A DNA stretch of 64,000 bases from contig CAUYUJ010015955.1 in NCBI GenBank assembly GCA_963575745.1, forward strand, positions 226,463-290,462, written 5' to 3'. The position numbers and the translations under genes were made by a program. The notes under the pieces are model-generated. The model made no database searches. It worked only from the letters and a program-made list of their open reading frames with translations, and was not told the origin of the DNA. Every line of letters starts with the position of its first letter. The stretch's first letter is position 1. Shown here in pieces: positions 30,713 to 40,874 of this stretch. This DNA comes from Prorocentrum cordatum. Taxonomy: Eukaryota > Sar > Dinophyceae > Prorocentrales > Prorocentraceae.

Positions 30713-31110
30713 GAGGATATTTGGAAGGGGAGTGCAAGACATCGTTAGGCCACCTACGCCCAGAGGGCTGGTGATACTTACGTGTGGGTGCTACACGTTT
30801 TTGCGTTGATGTAGTGGTTGACCATCCAAGTTCTCCGACAGTTTCCCACTTTGGCGGAGAGCCCGGAGGAGAAGTGAGAAGGGGCGGGCCTTCTCAGAAG
30901 GCTCGGACGTCCTGTAGCCTGCTGAGGCTCGGACGTCCTGTCCCCGGTGTGACTGGAATTGCCTGAGACTCACGTATGCTAGGGCTCCCAACTTCGCGCT
31001 TCGCGCTCCGCGAAGCGCGAAGCGCGAATAACTTCGCGCTCTCGCGCCGCCCCCCCAAAGGGAGAAAAGGAGGACGAGGAGGAGGGGGAGGAGGAACGAG
31101 GACCGCGAAG
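30713..31110 (+). repeat. Left arm of large inverted repeat (398 bp)
   Basis: Inverted, nearly identical copy of 35484-35881; I count only scattered substitutions by eye. It contains GACGTCCTGTAGCCTGCTGA and a repeated CTCGGACGTCCTGT. It ends in a GCGAAGCGCGAA palindrome cluster and a short GGA stretch. No coding frame is evident. Confidence 0.92.
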
Positions 31111-31169
31111 TGTTCTAAGCCTTCCCCGAATACCGAGCCTTCCCCGAAGTGTCCGCGGACGTCCTGTAG

Positions 31170-31673
31170 CCGAGCCGAGCCGAGCCGAGGGGAGGAGGAG
31201 GAGGAGGAGGAGGAGGAGGAGGAGGAGGAGGAGGAGGAGGAGCGAGGAGGCGGAGCGAGGAGGAGGAGCGAGGAGGAGCGAGGAGCGAGGAGGAGGAGCG
31301 AGGAGGAGGAGGAGGAGGACTACTGAGAAGTGTCCTAAGCCTTCCCCGAATACGCAGAAACCGCTTCTCAGAGGCCCGAGGGCCTCTCAGAAGCCGCACC
31401 TGCCTTCTGAGGAGCCCTTCTCCTTTCTCCCCCCCCGCTCGTCGGCGACCACTACCTCCTCCTCCTCCTCCTCCTCCCTCCTTCCCTCCTCGCTCCTCCT
31501 CCTCGCTACCCTCTCCTCCTCGCTCCTCCTCCTCCTCGCTCCTCGCTCCTCCTCCTCCTCCTCCTCGCTCCTCCTCGCTCTCGCTCCTCCTCGCTCCTCT
31601 CGTCCTCTCCTCCTCCTCCTCCTCCTCCTCCTCCTCCTCCTCCTCCTCCTCCTCCCCTCGGCTCGGCTCGGCC
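31170..31673. repeat. Inner fold-back of GGA and CCT tracts
   Basis: CCGAGCCGAGCCGAG plus (GGA)n with AGCGAGG variants (31170-31325) is mirrored by (CCT)n with CGCTCCT variants plus CTCGGCTCGGCTCGG (31445-31673). Between them lies AGAAGTGTCCTAAGCCTTCC and related text, also found just left of the first arm. Confidence 0.85.
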
Positions 31674-32154
31674 GACGGCACCTGCACGCTAGGGGCGCAG
31701 GTCTCCGAGCCCGGCGCGGCAGCTCGCACCGCTGGGGGCCAGGCGTGCGCCCAAGGCCCCCCCCGGCGCCGAGCCGCTGAGGCGAGAGAGCGCACGCGCG
31801 GAGCGCCCCGCCACGCCCGCGCGCCACCTTGGGCGGCGAGCGGGGGGGGGTGAAGTTCGGGTTCGAGGTTCGAGGCTTTCGGGCGTTCTCGGTCGGTTCT
31901 CGACGGCTTTCGGGCCTCGGGATGCGTTCCAGCGGCTGCGCCTCGCCGAGAGCGTTCTGGGGGTAGCGGGATCGCCCCGAACGGCCGCCAGAGACCGGAG
32001 CTGTGACCCCAAAACCAAATGCGGCGGCGCGCCTGGGGGGGACGTGAAAGGAGGCGGCCTTCTCACGAGGCGGCGGGACCTCTCAGAAGCCCCCGCGCCT
32101 CCTGGGGAGCTCTCGGTGTCTTCGGGGAATGCTTACAGGACACTTCAAGGGCTC

Positions 32155-32320
32155 CCTCGAGGGCGCGAAGTTATTCGCGCTTCGCGCTTCGCCGTCCTCC
32201 TTCCTCCTCCCCCTCCTCCTCGTCCTCCTCTTCTCCCCCTTGGGGGGCGGCGCGAGAGCGCGAAGTTATTCGCGCTTCGCGCTTCGCGCAGCGCGAAGCG
32301 CGAACTTAGGAGCCCTTGAC
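32155..32320 (-). repeat. Third, partial copy of the inverted-arm sequence
   Basis: Same orientation as the right arm: GGCGCGAAGTTATTCGCGCT appears twice around a CCT tract, as in 35455-35600. The GCGCTTCGCG/CGCGAAGCGC palindrome is retained. Confidence 0.8.
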
Positions 32321-32444
32321 ACTTCTCAGAAGGCCAGGGAGCTTCTGAGCCTGCTGAGAAGGCCCGCCCCTTTTCGCTCCTCCCCCGGGCGCGCCGCCCA
32401 GCTGAGTCGAGGGTGCGCACGCACGGAGCGCCGCCTCGCCCGCG

Positions 32445-32558
32445 CGCAACCTGCAGGGCGCGTACACCGTCGACTTCGAGTGCCAGAACGAGGAGGGGCG
32501 GGAGCCGGGGCACGGCGTTTGCGTGCAGCTGGGCTTAGCTCGGGGCACCATCGTTCAA
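32445..32558 (+). other. Exon-like open stretch, unassigned
   Basis: A short frame reads LQGAYTVDFECQNEEGRE and GHGVCVQLGLARG, with coding-like composition. It runs into the hairpin element at 32559. No partner exon was found. Confidence 0.25.
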
Positions 32559-32715
32559 GACACAGATCAAACTCGCAGGTCCGCGCGGATTCCTCGGATC
32601 GGCGCTGGAGCCCCCTGGCGGCGCCTCCGGCGCGGCCCCTGGCGAGCTCCGCGCGCCATGGAGGGGGGCCAGCGCCGATCCGAGAAATCCGCGCGTACCT
32701 CCGAGTTTTCATGTC
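32559..32715. mobile_element. 157-bp TIR hairpin element
   Basis: AACTCGCAGGTCCGCGCGG with CTCGGATCGGCGCTGG on the left is mirrored by the inverse of CCAGCGCCGATCCGAG with CCGCGCGTACCTCCGAGTT on the right, giving arms of about 45 bp around a GC-rich centre. No clear target duplication. Confidence 0.7.
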
Positions 32716-33119
32716 TATGTCATTGTATGTTCCCCGTGCTGTTCCCCATGTTTGTTCATCGTGGGGGGAATTTCCTGTTTCCCCCGCCATCACCCACGCC
32801 TTCGATTGAAACAGGCGTTGCTGCACATGTTGAATGACCACTTCGCATGGCCTCCGCCGCCCTCGGCCTCACGGCCGAACAGGTGGGCCGAAAGCGCAGG
32901 GACAGAAGCAGGGTGAGATCCAGCGGTTCGTGCGCGAATCTGTCCAATGTTCGGGCGTGGGGTGGAGGAAGGGATTTCGTATCTTTGTCCAGTGGCGCTG
33001 CCGCGCGATTCCGCCACCGCGCTCGGGCGGGCGCCCAGGGGTGGGGGGCGCCAGGGGGTGGGGGATGGGGGGTCCACTGAGGGTCCCCCTCCCAGCCTCC
33101 TATTTGGGCGCTTTTTCTT

Positions 33120-33305
33120 TCGGGTCGGATTGGGAAAGGGGGGGTTACGACGAAATTTGCTGCATGCAGCTGGTTTCGGCCTCACCGAGGGGCCCATTCC
33201 TCGATACATGGCCGCCTCCGGCGCCGGGAGGCGCCGGGAAAATCAGCTACGTGAGCTGATTCTCACCCCCCCCCCTTTGCTATCCCCCCCTTTCGCCCGA
33301 CCCGA
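33120..33305. mobile_element. 186-bp MITE-like element with TSD
   Basis: Both ends read TCGGGTCGG inward, followed by GAAAGGGGGGG (about 26-bp TIR with small gaps). TTCTT is duplicated at 33115-33119 and 33306-33310. An internal palindrome AATCAGCT/AGCTGATT lies near the right end. Confidence 0.75.
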
Positions 33306-33933
33306 TTCTTGCCTGGAAGGCAGCCAGCGCAGGGACGTGGCCATAACAACGAACGCGTCTTGGGATCGATGCGCCGGGGGCACCGACTGCTGCTTCGCAA
33401 GGAGCGAGAGGGCCCGACACACGCCTTCCGCTGCCAGCGTGGTGGCAATTGTTCGGGCTCAGTTGTTGCAGAGGTCATTTCAGCTCCCCAGGTCAAGAGC
33501 ATCCACAGGATCCGCAGGATTGATTCCAGAGAATCTGAGAGCGCTTCAGAGCACTCTAGAATTTTTGAGCGGCAGCGAGGCTCGCCTCCTGTTTGCCCCC
33601 CTCCCGCTTGGTCTTTCCTCTTTCGCTTTCCTCCCACTTGCGCTAATTCAGGCCGTTGCTAGTCTACACCGCCCCCTGACGCCGCCCGACTTCTCGCCGC
33701 AGTCGCGATAAAAAGTCCCCACCAGCCCATTCGCAAACCGTGCTCAGACGAGTTGCCTTGGAGGTCATATTAGACTCTGAGGCCCTCTTTGAGCCGTCTT
33801 GGGCCATCTTGGATGCTCTGACCGCTCGCGGGGCGCCTCGTCCAGGTCCAGGGTAGGGGGTAGAGGGAGGGGTAAGCCCCTCCCCGAAGGGGAAGAATGG
33901 GGTTTAGAAGAGGAGCCTCCATAGACCACCTAC
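33306..33933. other. No gene seen; ends in a module shared with 30.68-30.76 kb
   Basis: About 33306-33720 is mixed sequence with no recognised frame. About 33850-33933 (GGGGTAAGCCCCTCCCCGAA to CCACCTACGC) is a diverged relative of 30682-30756 at the left inverted arm. Confidence 0.45.
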
Positions 33934-34008
33934 GCTTAAGTCGGGCCTGTTCCTCGACAGGAAGAATATCAAACAATAGTAAAAAGACTGGGGACGATTT
34001 TTTGACTC
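33934..34008 (+). mobile_element. 5' part of a GCTTAAGTCGGGCC introner
   Basis: GCTTAAGTCGGGCCTGT and the following CGACAGGAAGAATATCAAAC, through GGGGACGATTT, match the first 80 or so nt of the intron at 44901-45068. The right half is missing; a CCT-rich tract follows. No adjacent coding sequence was recognised. Confidence 0.75.
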
Positions 34009-34535
34009 CTCCCCCTCCTCCCCCTTCTCCCTCCCCCTCCTCACCTCCCCTCCCTCCCTCCTTTCTTCCCTTCCTCCCTTGCCCCCTCTTCCCTCCCCCC
34101 CCCTTCCCCTCCTTCCCTCCCCCCTCCCTCCTCCCTTTCCCTCCTCCCTTTCTCTCTCCCCTTCCCCTTCACGTAGTACCTCCCCTCCCCTCTCCTCCTC
34201 TCCTCCCCCCCTCCCCACCCCTGCCCTGGTCTCCTCGCCCCCCTCTTCCTTTCCACCTCCCTCCTCCCCCTCCTCCCCCTCCTCCCCCTCCTTCCCCCTC
34301 CTTCCCCCCCCCTCCCCTCCCGCTTTCCGCCGCTGCTCGTACTCCGCCGTGCCCCTCCCCCCGCGCGCGGTGCGGCAAGGGGGGCGGGCTCGACCTTTCT
34401 CGATCCTCGATCCTTCTTGATCCTCTATCCTCGTCCATCCTCGATCCCCGATCCTCCTCGATCCTCGATCCTTGATCCTTCTCGATCCTCGATCCTCGAT
34501 CCTTTTCGATCCTCGATCTTCCTCCTCGACCCTCC
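34009..34535. repeat. Pyrimidine-rich CCCTCC tract and TCCTCGA heptamer array
   Basis: About 34009-34340 is C/T only apart from a few bases. About 34395-34535 repeats TCGATCC/TCCTCGA with a 7-8-nt period. Frames rich in Pro or Glu/Gly here are artefacts. Confidence 0.9.
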
Positions 34536-34689
34536 ATCCTATACGATCACCCCGTGCGCGGTGTGGGGAGGCCTGGTGGTCCTTCCTCAGCCCGACGGTC
34601 CGGATCCCGAGCACCGGGGCTGCGGAGTGGGCCGGGCCTCCAGGCAGCTCCCCTGGCGGCTGGCCGCGGGCGGGGCGCGGTGGCGGCCG

Positions 34690-34862
34690 CGGGGGAGGAG
34701 GGAGCGGGAGGAGAGAGGGAGGGAAGCGGGAGGAAGCGGGAGGAGGGGGAGGAGGAGGAGGGGGAGGAGGGGGATGAGGATGAGGAGGAGGAGGAGGAGG
34801 AGGAGGAGGAGGAGGAGGAGGAGGAGGAGGAGGAGGAGGAGGAGGAGGAGGAGGAGGAGGGA
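34690..34862. repeat. (GGA)n tract
   Basis: GGGA words then pure GGA triplets. Confidence 0.95.
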
Positions 34863-35141
34863 GTGTTTCAATGTAGCCTCTCAGGTAACTGTGCAACCCG
34901 TGACGTTTAGTTCAAGGTTATAACCGCCTGACGGCGGTGCAGGACGTGATCACTCGTTCTTCTCGTCGGCTCGAGTGAAGATTTCTTTCTCATTACCGTC
35001 GTTCTGTCAACCTTGCATGGTAGCGGAGCGCGGCCATGGTGGCGAGACCAGGAGCTGGAAAACCCACGAGAAGGCAGGAATGTATTGAATACAACCCCGT
35101 CAACTTTAGGGTCAATTGTCTAACGGCCAACCAACCAACAG

Positions 35142-35223
35142 GGCGACCATGAGTTCATCGAGGAAACGCTGCAAGCCAACTACGACGCGATGACACGTTA
35201 CCTGGATGAGCAAGAGCGCAAAG
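35142..35223 (+). CDS. Candidate internal exon, unassigned
   Basis: An 82-nt open segment preceded by AACAG and followed by GTAACC encodes GDHEFIEETLQANYDAMTR and then YLDEQERK. Composition is coding-like and GC is lower than the repeats around it. The downstream stretch to about 35440 and the sequence at 35950-36240 also look less repetitive, but I could not join them into a gene. Function unknown. Confidence 0.3.
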
Positions 35224-35483
35224 GTAACCAGGAGTTATCTCATGATCACGATATTTTGATGATTGACATGTTTGGCACATCCAACGCAGCATTACTGGGC
35301 ATAATCAACGGGGAAAGCAGACGTGATGCAGAAACTGCACTGGTGAGGTCAAGAGTGGCCGAATCTGATACCACGGTCGCCGAACAGAAGGAGACGACAA
35401 AGGCGGGTCAGGCCAAAACGATATGCACCACAGGCTCATACGCAAGGGCTCCCCCGAGGGCGCGAAGTTATTCGCGCTTCGCG

Positions 35484-35881
35484 CTTCGCGGTCCTCGTTC
35501 CTCCTCCCCCTCCTCCTCGTCCTCCTTTTCTCCCTTTGGGGGGGCGGCGCGAGAGCGCGAAGTTATTCGCGCTTCGCGCTTCGCGGAGCGCGAAGCGCGA
35601 AGTTGGGAGCCCTAGCATACGTGAGTCTCAGGCAATTCCAGTCACACCGGGGACAGGACGTCCGAGCCTCAGCAGGCTACAGGACGTCCGAGCCTTCCGA
35701 GAAGGCCCGCCCCCTCTCACCTCTCCTCCGGGCTCGCCGCCAACGTGGGAAACCGTCGGAGAACTTGGATGGTCAACCACTACATCAACGCAAAAACGTG
35801 TAACACCCACACGTAAGTATCACCAGCCCTCTGGGCGTAGGTGGCCTAACGATGTCTTGCCCTCCCCTTCCAAATATCCTC
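35484..35881 (-). repeat. Right arm of large inverted repeat (398 bp)
   Basis: Reverse complement of 30713-31110 with the same length. The GGGCGCGAAGTTATTCGCGC palindrome group flanks its inner edge. Confidence 0.92.
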
Positions 35882-36267
35882 CTCCACGAGTGACCATGGG
35901 GACAAATAATTGAAGCCCTCCAAATACACTGGGGACAAGAACACATTCCACGAATGAGATGAGCGGCTTCCCAGCGCACTGGCTCAGGTCAACAGTGGAA
36001 GCCGCGAGGCCCTCAAAACGTCGAGCTCAGAGCTGGAGGCAGATGCTCGAGCAGTACCTGGCCCCAGCGAGGAGCGAGACAAGATGAGGATGCTAAGCGG
36101 GTGCATGACGGCGGCAGAGCATATCCGAGCCTGCTTGGAGACACACAGAGGAACACCAAAGGGATCAAGAGGACATCCTGGACGAAGATGAGATCACCAA
36201 GTTGGATGAAGACCTGAGGAACGTATTCACCGAACAAACAATCGGAGGTTGATAGACCTCAGCCTAC
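35882..36267. other. No gene assigned; weak coding-like stretch
   Basis: About 35990-36240 has coding-like composition but no frame stays open for long and no motif is recognisable. Confidence 0.35.
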
Positions 36268-36415
36268 CCTGACACGCCGATTAGCGAATTGGCCGTTTTC
36301 GGTCCGCGAGAGGGCGTCGCGGCCGTCATTTTTGCGGGTCCAGGTCCGTCGGTTTCGGTCCTAGGCTGTTTTCACTAAAGGGAGGTTTACTAAAGCGAGG
36401 TTTGTCCACCCGCCG
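36268..36415. repeat. Dispersed repeat copy (paired with 45506-45685)
   Basis: Shares GACACGYCGATTAG, GAATTG.CCGTTTTCGGT, GCGAGAGGGCG.CGCGGCCGT and GTTTTCACTAAA with 45506-45685. The GTTTACTAAA word and a final GTCCACC are also shared. Confidence 0.75.
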
Positions 36416-36609
36416 AAAAACAACTGGAACGTATCGAAGCGTGAGGTCAACTGTGTGGAAGGTCCGATCGCCTCCATGGCGATATACAAGTGGTACTCCA
36501 CGGTAACAGGGGTGACTCGATCGGCCAAGACGCGTTCAGCACTAATCCCGAGAGGCCCAAACTGGATGAACGACACATCAGTTCAACTCGAGCAGTGGAG
36601 TGCGCTGGT

Positions 36610-36705
36610 GGAGTGCGCTGGTGGAGGAGGAGGAGGAGGAGGAGGAGGAGGAGGAGGAGGAGGAGGAGGAGGAGGAGGAGGAGGAGGAGGAGGAGGAGGA
36701 GCAGG
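36610..36705. repeat. (GGA)n tract
   Basis: Pure GGA triplets following a duplicated GTGGAGTGCGCTG. Confidence 0.96.
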
Positions 36706-36779
36706 AAACCGTGGCACTGACCATGATTCGCGCGGGGGGGGGCGAGTCGTGACACAACGCTGCGGACAACTATGAGAGC

Positions 36780-37715
36780 AGGAGTGGGCAGCCGTGAAGC
36801 CCTGACGGGGCGAATCGTGAAACCATGAGGGGGACAGTCGCGAAACCGTGAGGGGGGTAAGTCGTGACACCATGAGAGGGGGCAGCCGTAAAATGGCAGA
36901 AAGGGCCGCAGCAAATCTGCTCTTAGGTCAATTGCCTTCGGCGCCACACAATGACAGCACACGTGCCCGCTTTGAACTGCTGCCGGCAGTAAACGTATCC
37001 CTCATCTGCCAGCAACAGCTATACCACAGCATGGCAGCACACGTACCCACATTTCAATTGCGAAGGGAAACACACGTACCCACAGCTCAACGGCAGAACG
37101 CCCGTAGCAAACGTATCCACATTCCTGTAGCAACCAGCAGCTACACTACAAACGGACCCACATGTCACATACCACGGGCAGCACACGTACCCACATTCCA
37201 TCATGCATGCCCCGCTCGAGACATGCTCGAAACATGGAGATGCAGGATTGATTCGGGGGTGGCATTTGATTAGCCTGCGGGGGTTGAGCCCGACGAGGCT
37301 GGAACATGAACAACAGGCCCTCGAAAGGCTCCCAACAGGCTGGCCCTCGAAGTGCTCCCAGCAGGCCTTCGAACAGCTCAAACCGCTCATCGACCTTGTT
37401 GGTCTCTTTTGGCCCTGCCAGGGGTCCTCTGTCGTTGAACTGTGGGCACGGTTGCTGCCCATGGCAGCTGAGATGTGGGCACGTTTGCTGCGGCCCTTCT
37501 GTCGTTTTGTACAATTGCACAGCTTACATGCCATCGGCCGTTGCTGCGCAACCTCACGCCGTGCACCCCCCCGCCTGTTGCCCTCAGAACTGCACCACAG
37601 GCTGGCAGCAAACGTGCCCAGATTTCAGCTGCCACTGCCAGCGAACGTGCCTACAGCTCAACGGCAGGACGGCCGCAGCAAGCGTACCCACCTTCCAGTA
37701 GCCACCAGCGGCTAC
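36780..37715. repeat. GTGAAACCATGAGGGGG words, then CAGCAAACGTACCCACA degenerate repeat
   Basis: 36790-36890 repeats GTCGTGA.ACC.TGA..GGGG. From about 36960 the word GCAGCA(A/C)ACGTACCCACA recurs with loose 45-60-nt spacing, in both orientations (inverted near 37440-37490). Two long low-complexity frames across it are not considered genes. Confidence 0.6.
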
Positions 37716-37767
37716 ACAAACGTACGGCAGGTTCGCGTCGTATCGATTGGCGGCGACCCCGCCAGCG

Positions 37768-37862
37768 GCGTTCAACGTTGAACGCCGCGGGCGACCCAGA
37801 ATCGTTCGATGTGGAACGATTTGCACGTTTCGGAAACGCCTGATCGTTCAAGGTTGAACGAT
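37768..37862. repeat. Cluster of four short palindromes
   Basis: CGTTCAACGTTGAACG, CGTTCGATGTGGAACG, CGTTTCGGAAACG and CGTTCAAGGTTGAACG lie within 95 bp. The flank after the last (CGATCCCCGCGG...CCAACGCCG) is repeated at about 38128-38185. Confidence 0.8.
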
Positions 37863-38379
37863 CCCCGCGGTGTCAGGAGCCAACGCCGAAGTGGACACGC
37901 CGCAGACCTGCCGTACTCGACAAGGGCCGTATGCGCGCATGGCACGGGACCAAGATTGAGGCACTCAACGGCATCATCTAGACGGGAGTCCTGAACAGCG
38001 ACGACGAACACAAAGGCCACCGCTCATTTACTGATATGCCAGGTGTGTACACCTTGTGTGATGTGCGTGCCGACTCATGCCTTTTTTGTACACGCACTTT
38101 GTCCCCTGGCTCGGCGACGCTTGAGCGATCCCCGCGGAGTCGGGAACCAACGCCGGGGCTGACACGACACGAACCTGCCGCACCCATACAGTCAACCCGC
38201 ACAGTTAAGGACGGGCAAGACCTTCCCCAGGGTGCCCCCTGCGTCCCTGCCTCCTCGGTCCGTCCTTCGCCAGCTTCGCTGGCCGCGCCCCGCCCGAAGA
38301 GCCTCGAAATGGGCGTCCGAGGCCCTTTGCACCCCTCTCGCGCATCCTCGCCATCACGGTCGACTGCGCGCTGCACCTC

Positions 38380-38850
38380 ACGGGCAGCAGGCGCGCCCGC
38401 ACGGCAGGCGAGAGGCCCGCCGCAGACGGACCCCCGCACGCCATCGGCCTGCGGCCAGCGACCGCACCGCGGCCGCCAGCGGCTGCCGGCAGCCACCAGC
38501 GGCCAGATTACCGGCTTGCCCGCCTGCCAGCAGCCACCAGCGGCCACACTGCAGACCTGCCCGCACGTCACACATCACGGGCAGCAGACGTACCCACACG
38601 GCATCGGCCAGAAAACAAACGACACCACCCCACCTGCGGCCTTCCATGTTGCGCTACGGCCCACGGGGGGCCGTAGCGTATACCATGCAAACACCCACGC
38701 CAGATGTCCAGGTATACGTTACGGCCTGTGGGGCCGTAGGTGGGGTGGTGTCGTTTGTCTTCTGGTCCAACGGCAGACAGGCCGCAGCAAACGGACCCCC
38801 GCGTGTCATCGGCCTTCCGCCAGCGACCGCACCCCAGGTGCAGGCGTGCG
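38380..38850. repeat. Second block of the CAGCA/CCCACA degenerate repeat
   Basis: Same word family as 36960-37715, with GGCCGCCAGCGGC-type words and an inner inverted pair (GGCGTAACG-like words around 38650-38740). No gene. Confidence 0.55.
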
Positions 38851-38867
38851 TGCTGGGTGCAAATCTG

Positions 38868-39155
38868 TGCGCGCGTCGGTGGGCGGACAAAAAGTGTCCA
38901 CACCCATCGCGCCAAGATGATACGACATCGAACTGCGTCGAACAAATATCCACAGCCCCCGTCCCCCCAACCCAAAGTTGACGGGGTTGGAAGCGAGGCA
39001 ACGCGCGGGGGAAAAACATGGACACTTCAACTTTGGTTTTTGGGGTGAGGGGGGCGAGCCACATGTCCATTGCAATTGTCGTTGCCATCATGCCTGCTTG
39101 TCTTCACGCCGTCGGCGTGGACACTTTTTGTCCGGGCAACGGTGCGCACACAAGC
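38868..39155. repeat. Inverted-repeat element with GGACAAAAAGTGTCC ends
   Basis: TGCGCGCGTCGGTGGGCGGA plus CAAAAAGTGTCCAC (left) is mirrored by the inverse of GTGGACACTTTTTGTCCG and GGGCAACGGTGCGCA (right). Each arm holds the small palindrome GGACA/TGTCC. The centre pairs CCCAAAGTTGA with TTCAACTTTGG. No coding capacity. Confidence 0.7.
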
Positions 39156-39249
39156 TGAGATAAGCGCCGCTTCCCGTTCTTGTCCAGATAGGTCTCTGAT
39201 AAATGGCCGTTTCGCTCGGGACATCCTCAAACAAATGGCTTCGGAGGGG

Positions 39250-39560
39250 ACTCCGAATCAACATGCTTTTGGAATCGATCTTGGAAGAGCCCACCGTGGC
39301 CCAGAAGAGCCCCCAAAGGCCTTTCGGAGGACCCAAAGAGAGCCCCAAGAGGCCCCCAAGAAAGCCCCAGGAGGGCCCCAGACGGCCCAAGACGGGCCCA
39401 GATGGCGCCAAGACGGCCTGCGAGAGCCCCCACAGAACCCGAAGACACGCCCAGACATCCCAAGAAGACCCCAGTAGCCCGAAGAGAACCTGGACAGGCC
39501 CCCAAGAGGCCCCAAGGATGCTGCCCCAAGATAGTCCCAGACGGCCCCAACTGCCCCCAG
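39250..39560. repeat. Degenerate CCCAAGA minisatellite, third locus
   Basis: Same family and strand as 18225-19120. It is flanked by a direct repeat, GCGCTTCCCGTTCTTGTCC, at about 39169 and 39831. Confidence 0.8.
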
Positions 39561-40076
39561 GGTAGCCTCAAACGATCACGAGGACCCCCCCCTTGTTCGA
39601 CATCCTCTTCGTCGGGCTCCTTACCGTCCGGTTCGTCGGCGTCGTCGTCCTTTTTCTTCTCTTTCTCCTCCTCCGCTTCGTTCCTCCTCGTACTCGCTCT
39701 TCTCCATCTCTCCCTCCTCGTCCTCGTGCTTGTCTTGTCCTCCTGCTCCCCTCGCTGCACTCCCGTCATCCGCGCCGTCATCCTCGGTATCCGCTTTGTT
39801 GTCCCCACTATGAGCCCATTGGACAACATCGGCGCTTCCCGTTCTTGTCCGATCAGGCTCCTCCCAAACAGCGGGCCTCTTGGGGCATGGCATGGCATGG
39901 CATGGCATGGCATCGCAGTGCCAGGCGAGGTAAGTGTAGGATGCAGCAGTGAAACAACTGGCTCCGCAAGCCCGACCAGAGCGCCGCGCAGCCTCGGACG
40001 GGACGTCGCGCCACAGTGGCATGTTTCAGAAGCCGGGCGACGGCGGGCAAACCCGGGGCTGCTGACACGGAGCTCC

Positions 40077-40077
<1 letters not shown>
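39561..40077. other. No gene seen; triplet-rich and GGCAT repeat
   Basis: 39590-39800 is TCC/TCG/CTT-rich. 39889-39917 is (GGCAT)n. The rest is unremarkable. Confidence 0.5.

Positions 40078-40136
<59 letters not shown>
40078..40136 (-). repeat. Poly(T) run of 59, possible retroposed poly(A) tail on minus strand
   Basis: An uninterrupted T59. Read on the minus strand it is a poly(A) at the end of a sequence running from 40.7 to 40.14 kb, as expected for a retroposed RNA, but no source gene was recognised there. Confidence 0.9.
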
Positions 40137-40239
40137 CCGCGAAGCAGCCCGTTTACTATTTAGTGCGCTGAGCTTGATTCCGGGAATTTGTTTTTTCTTC
40201 CGAGGATGCCGTTTCAGCAGCCACGGATGACGATCCAAC

Positions 40240-40475
40240 AGCACACACCCATACCCATAAGGGGGGTCGGAGATGGCTATGGGTGCGTGCTGTCGGATGG
40301 GGGTCCCCGCTCGAACGGGAGCGTTCCCCAGGGTCCGACAACGCGCACCCATACCCATAGCCAGTCCTCCTCGCAACGACCCCGCTATGGGTATGGGCAG
40401 GGTCCGACAACGCGCACCCATACCCGTAGCCAGTCCTCCTCCCAACGACCCCGCTATGGGTATGGGTGTGTGTTG
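40240..40475. repeat. 67-bp tandem repeat with CCCATACCCATAG words
   Basis: Two full units start at about 40330 and 40397 (GTCCGACAACGCGCACCCAT, then AGCCAGTCCTCCTC.CAACGA). A partial inverted one lies upstream (GGCTATGGGTGCGTG). Each unit can fold because ACCCATACCC and GGGTATGGGT are inverse. Confidence 0.8.
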
Positions 40476-40874
40476 TTCGTTCGTCAACGGATTTGCCAGC
40501 CCTCGCCCAGCTTCCAAATGTGGCAGGGGTCCAGCGCGCGTGAGGCACTGCGCGTCCTGTGCACAGCAGGAAGCGGCGCTGAAAGGCGCGCTGCGGCAGA
40601 GAGCACGGCGGGGCGTGGCACAGCTCGTGCAGGCTCTTCGCGCTGGATTTGTGGCCTGAAGGCCAACCATTTCGGGCGACGACATCTATCTATCAACCAA
40701 TCTGTCTATCTATGTATATTATTACTACTACTATTATCAGTATTATTATTCGCATTCTTATTCCCTACCTAGGCTCTGCCTAGAGGGTTCTTATTCCCTA
40801 CCTAGGCCGGGCAGTGGAAAGCGCCCCGGGCGGTTCCCCCATTATCCGCCCCGCGGTTCCCCCAGTTGCGCCCC
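40476..40874. other. No gene seen
   Basis: About 40685-40760 is TAT/TATTA-rich; 40770-40810 duplicates TTATTCCCTACCTAGGC. Nothing else stands out. Confidence 0.5.
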
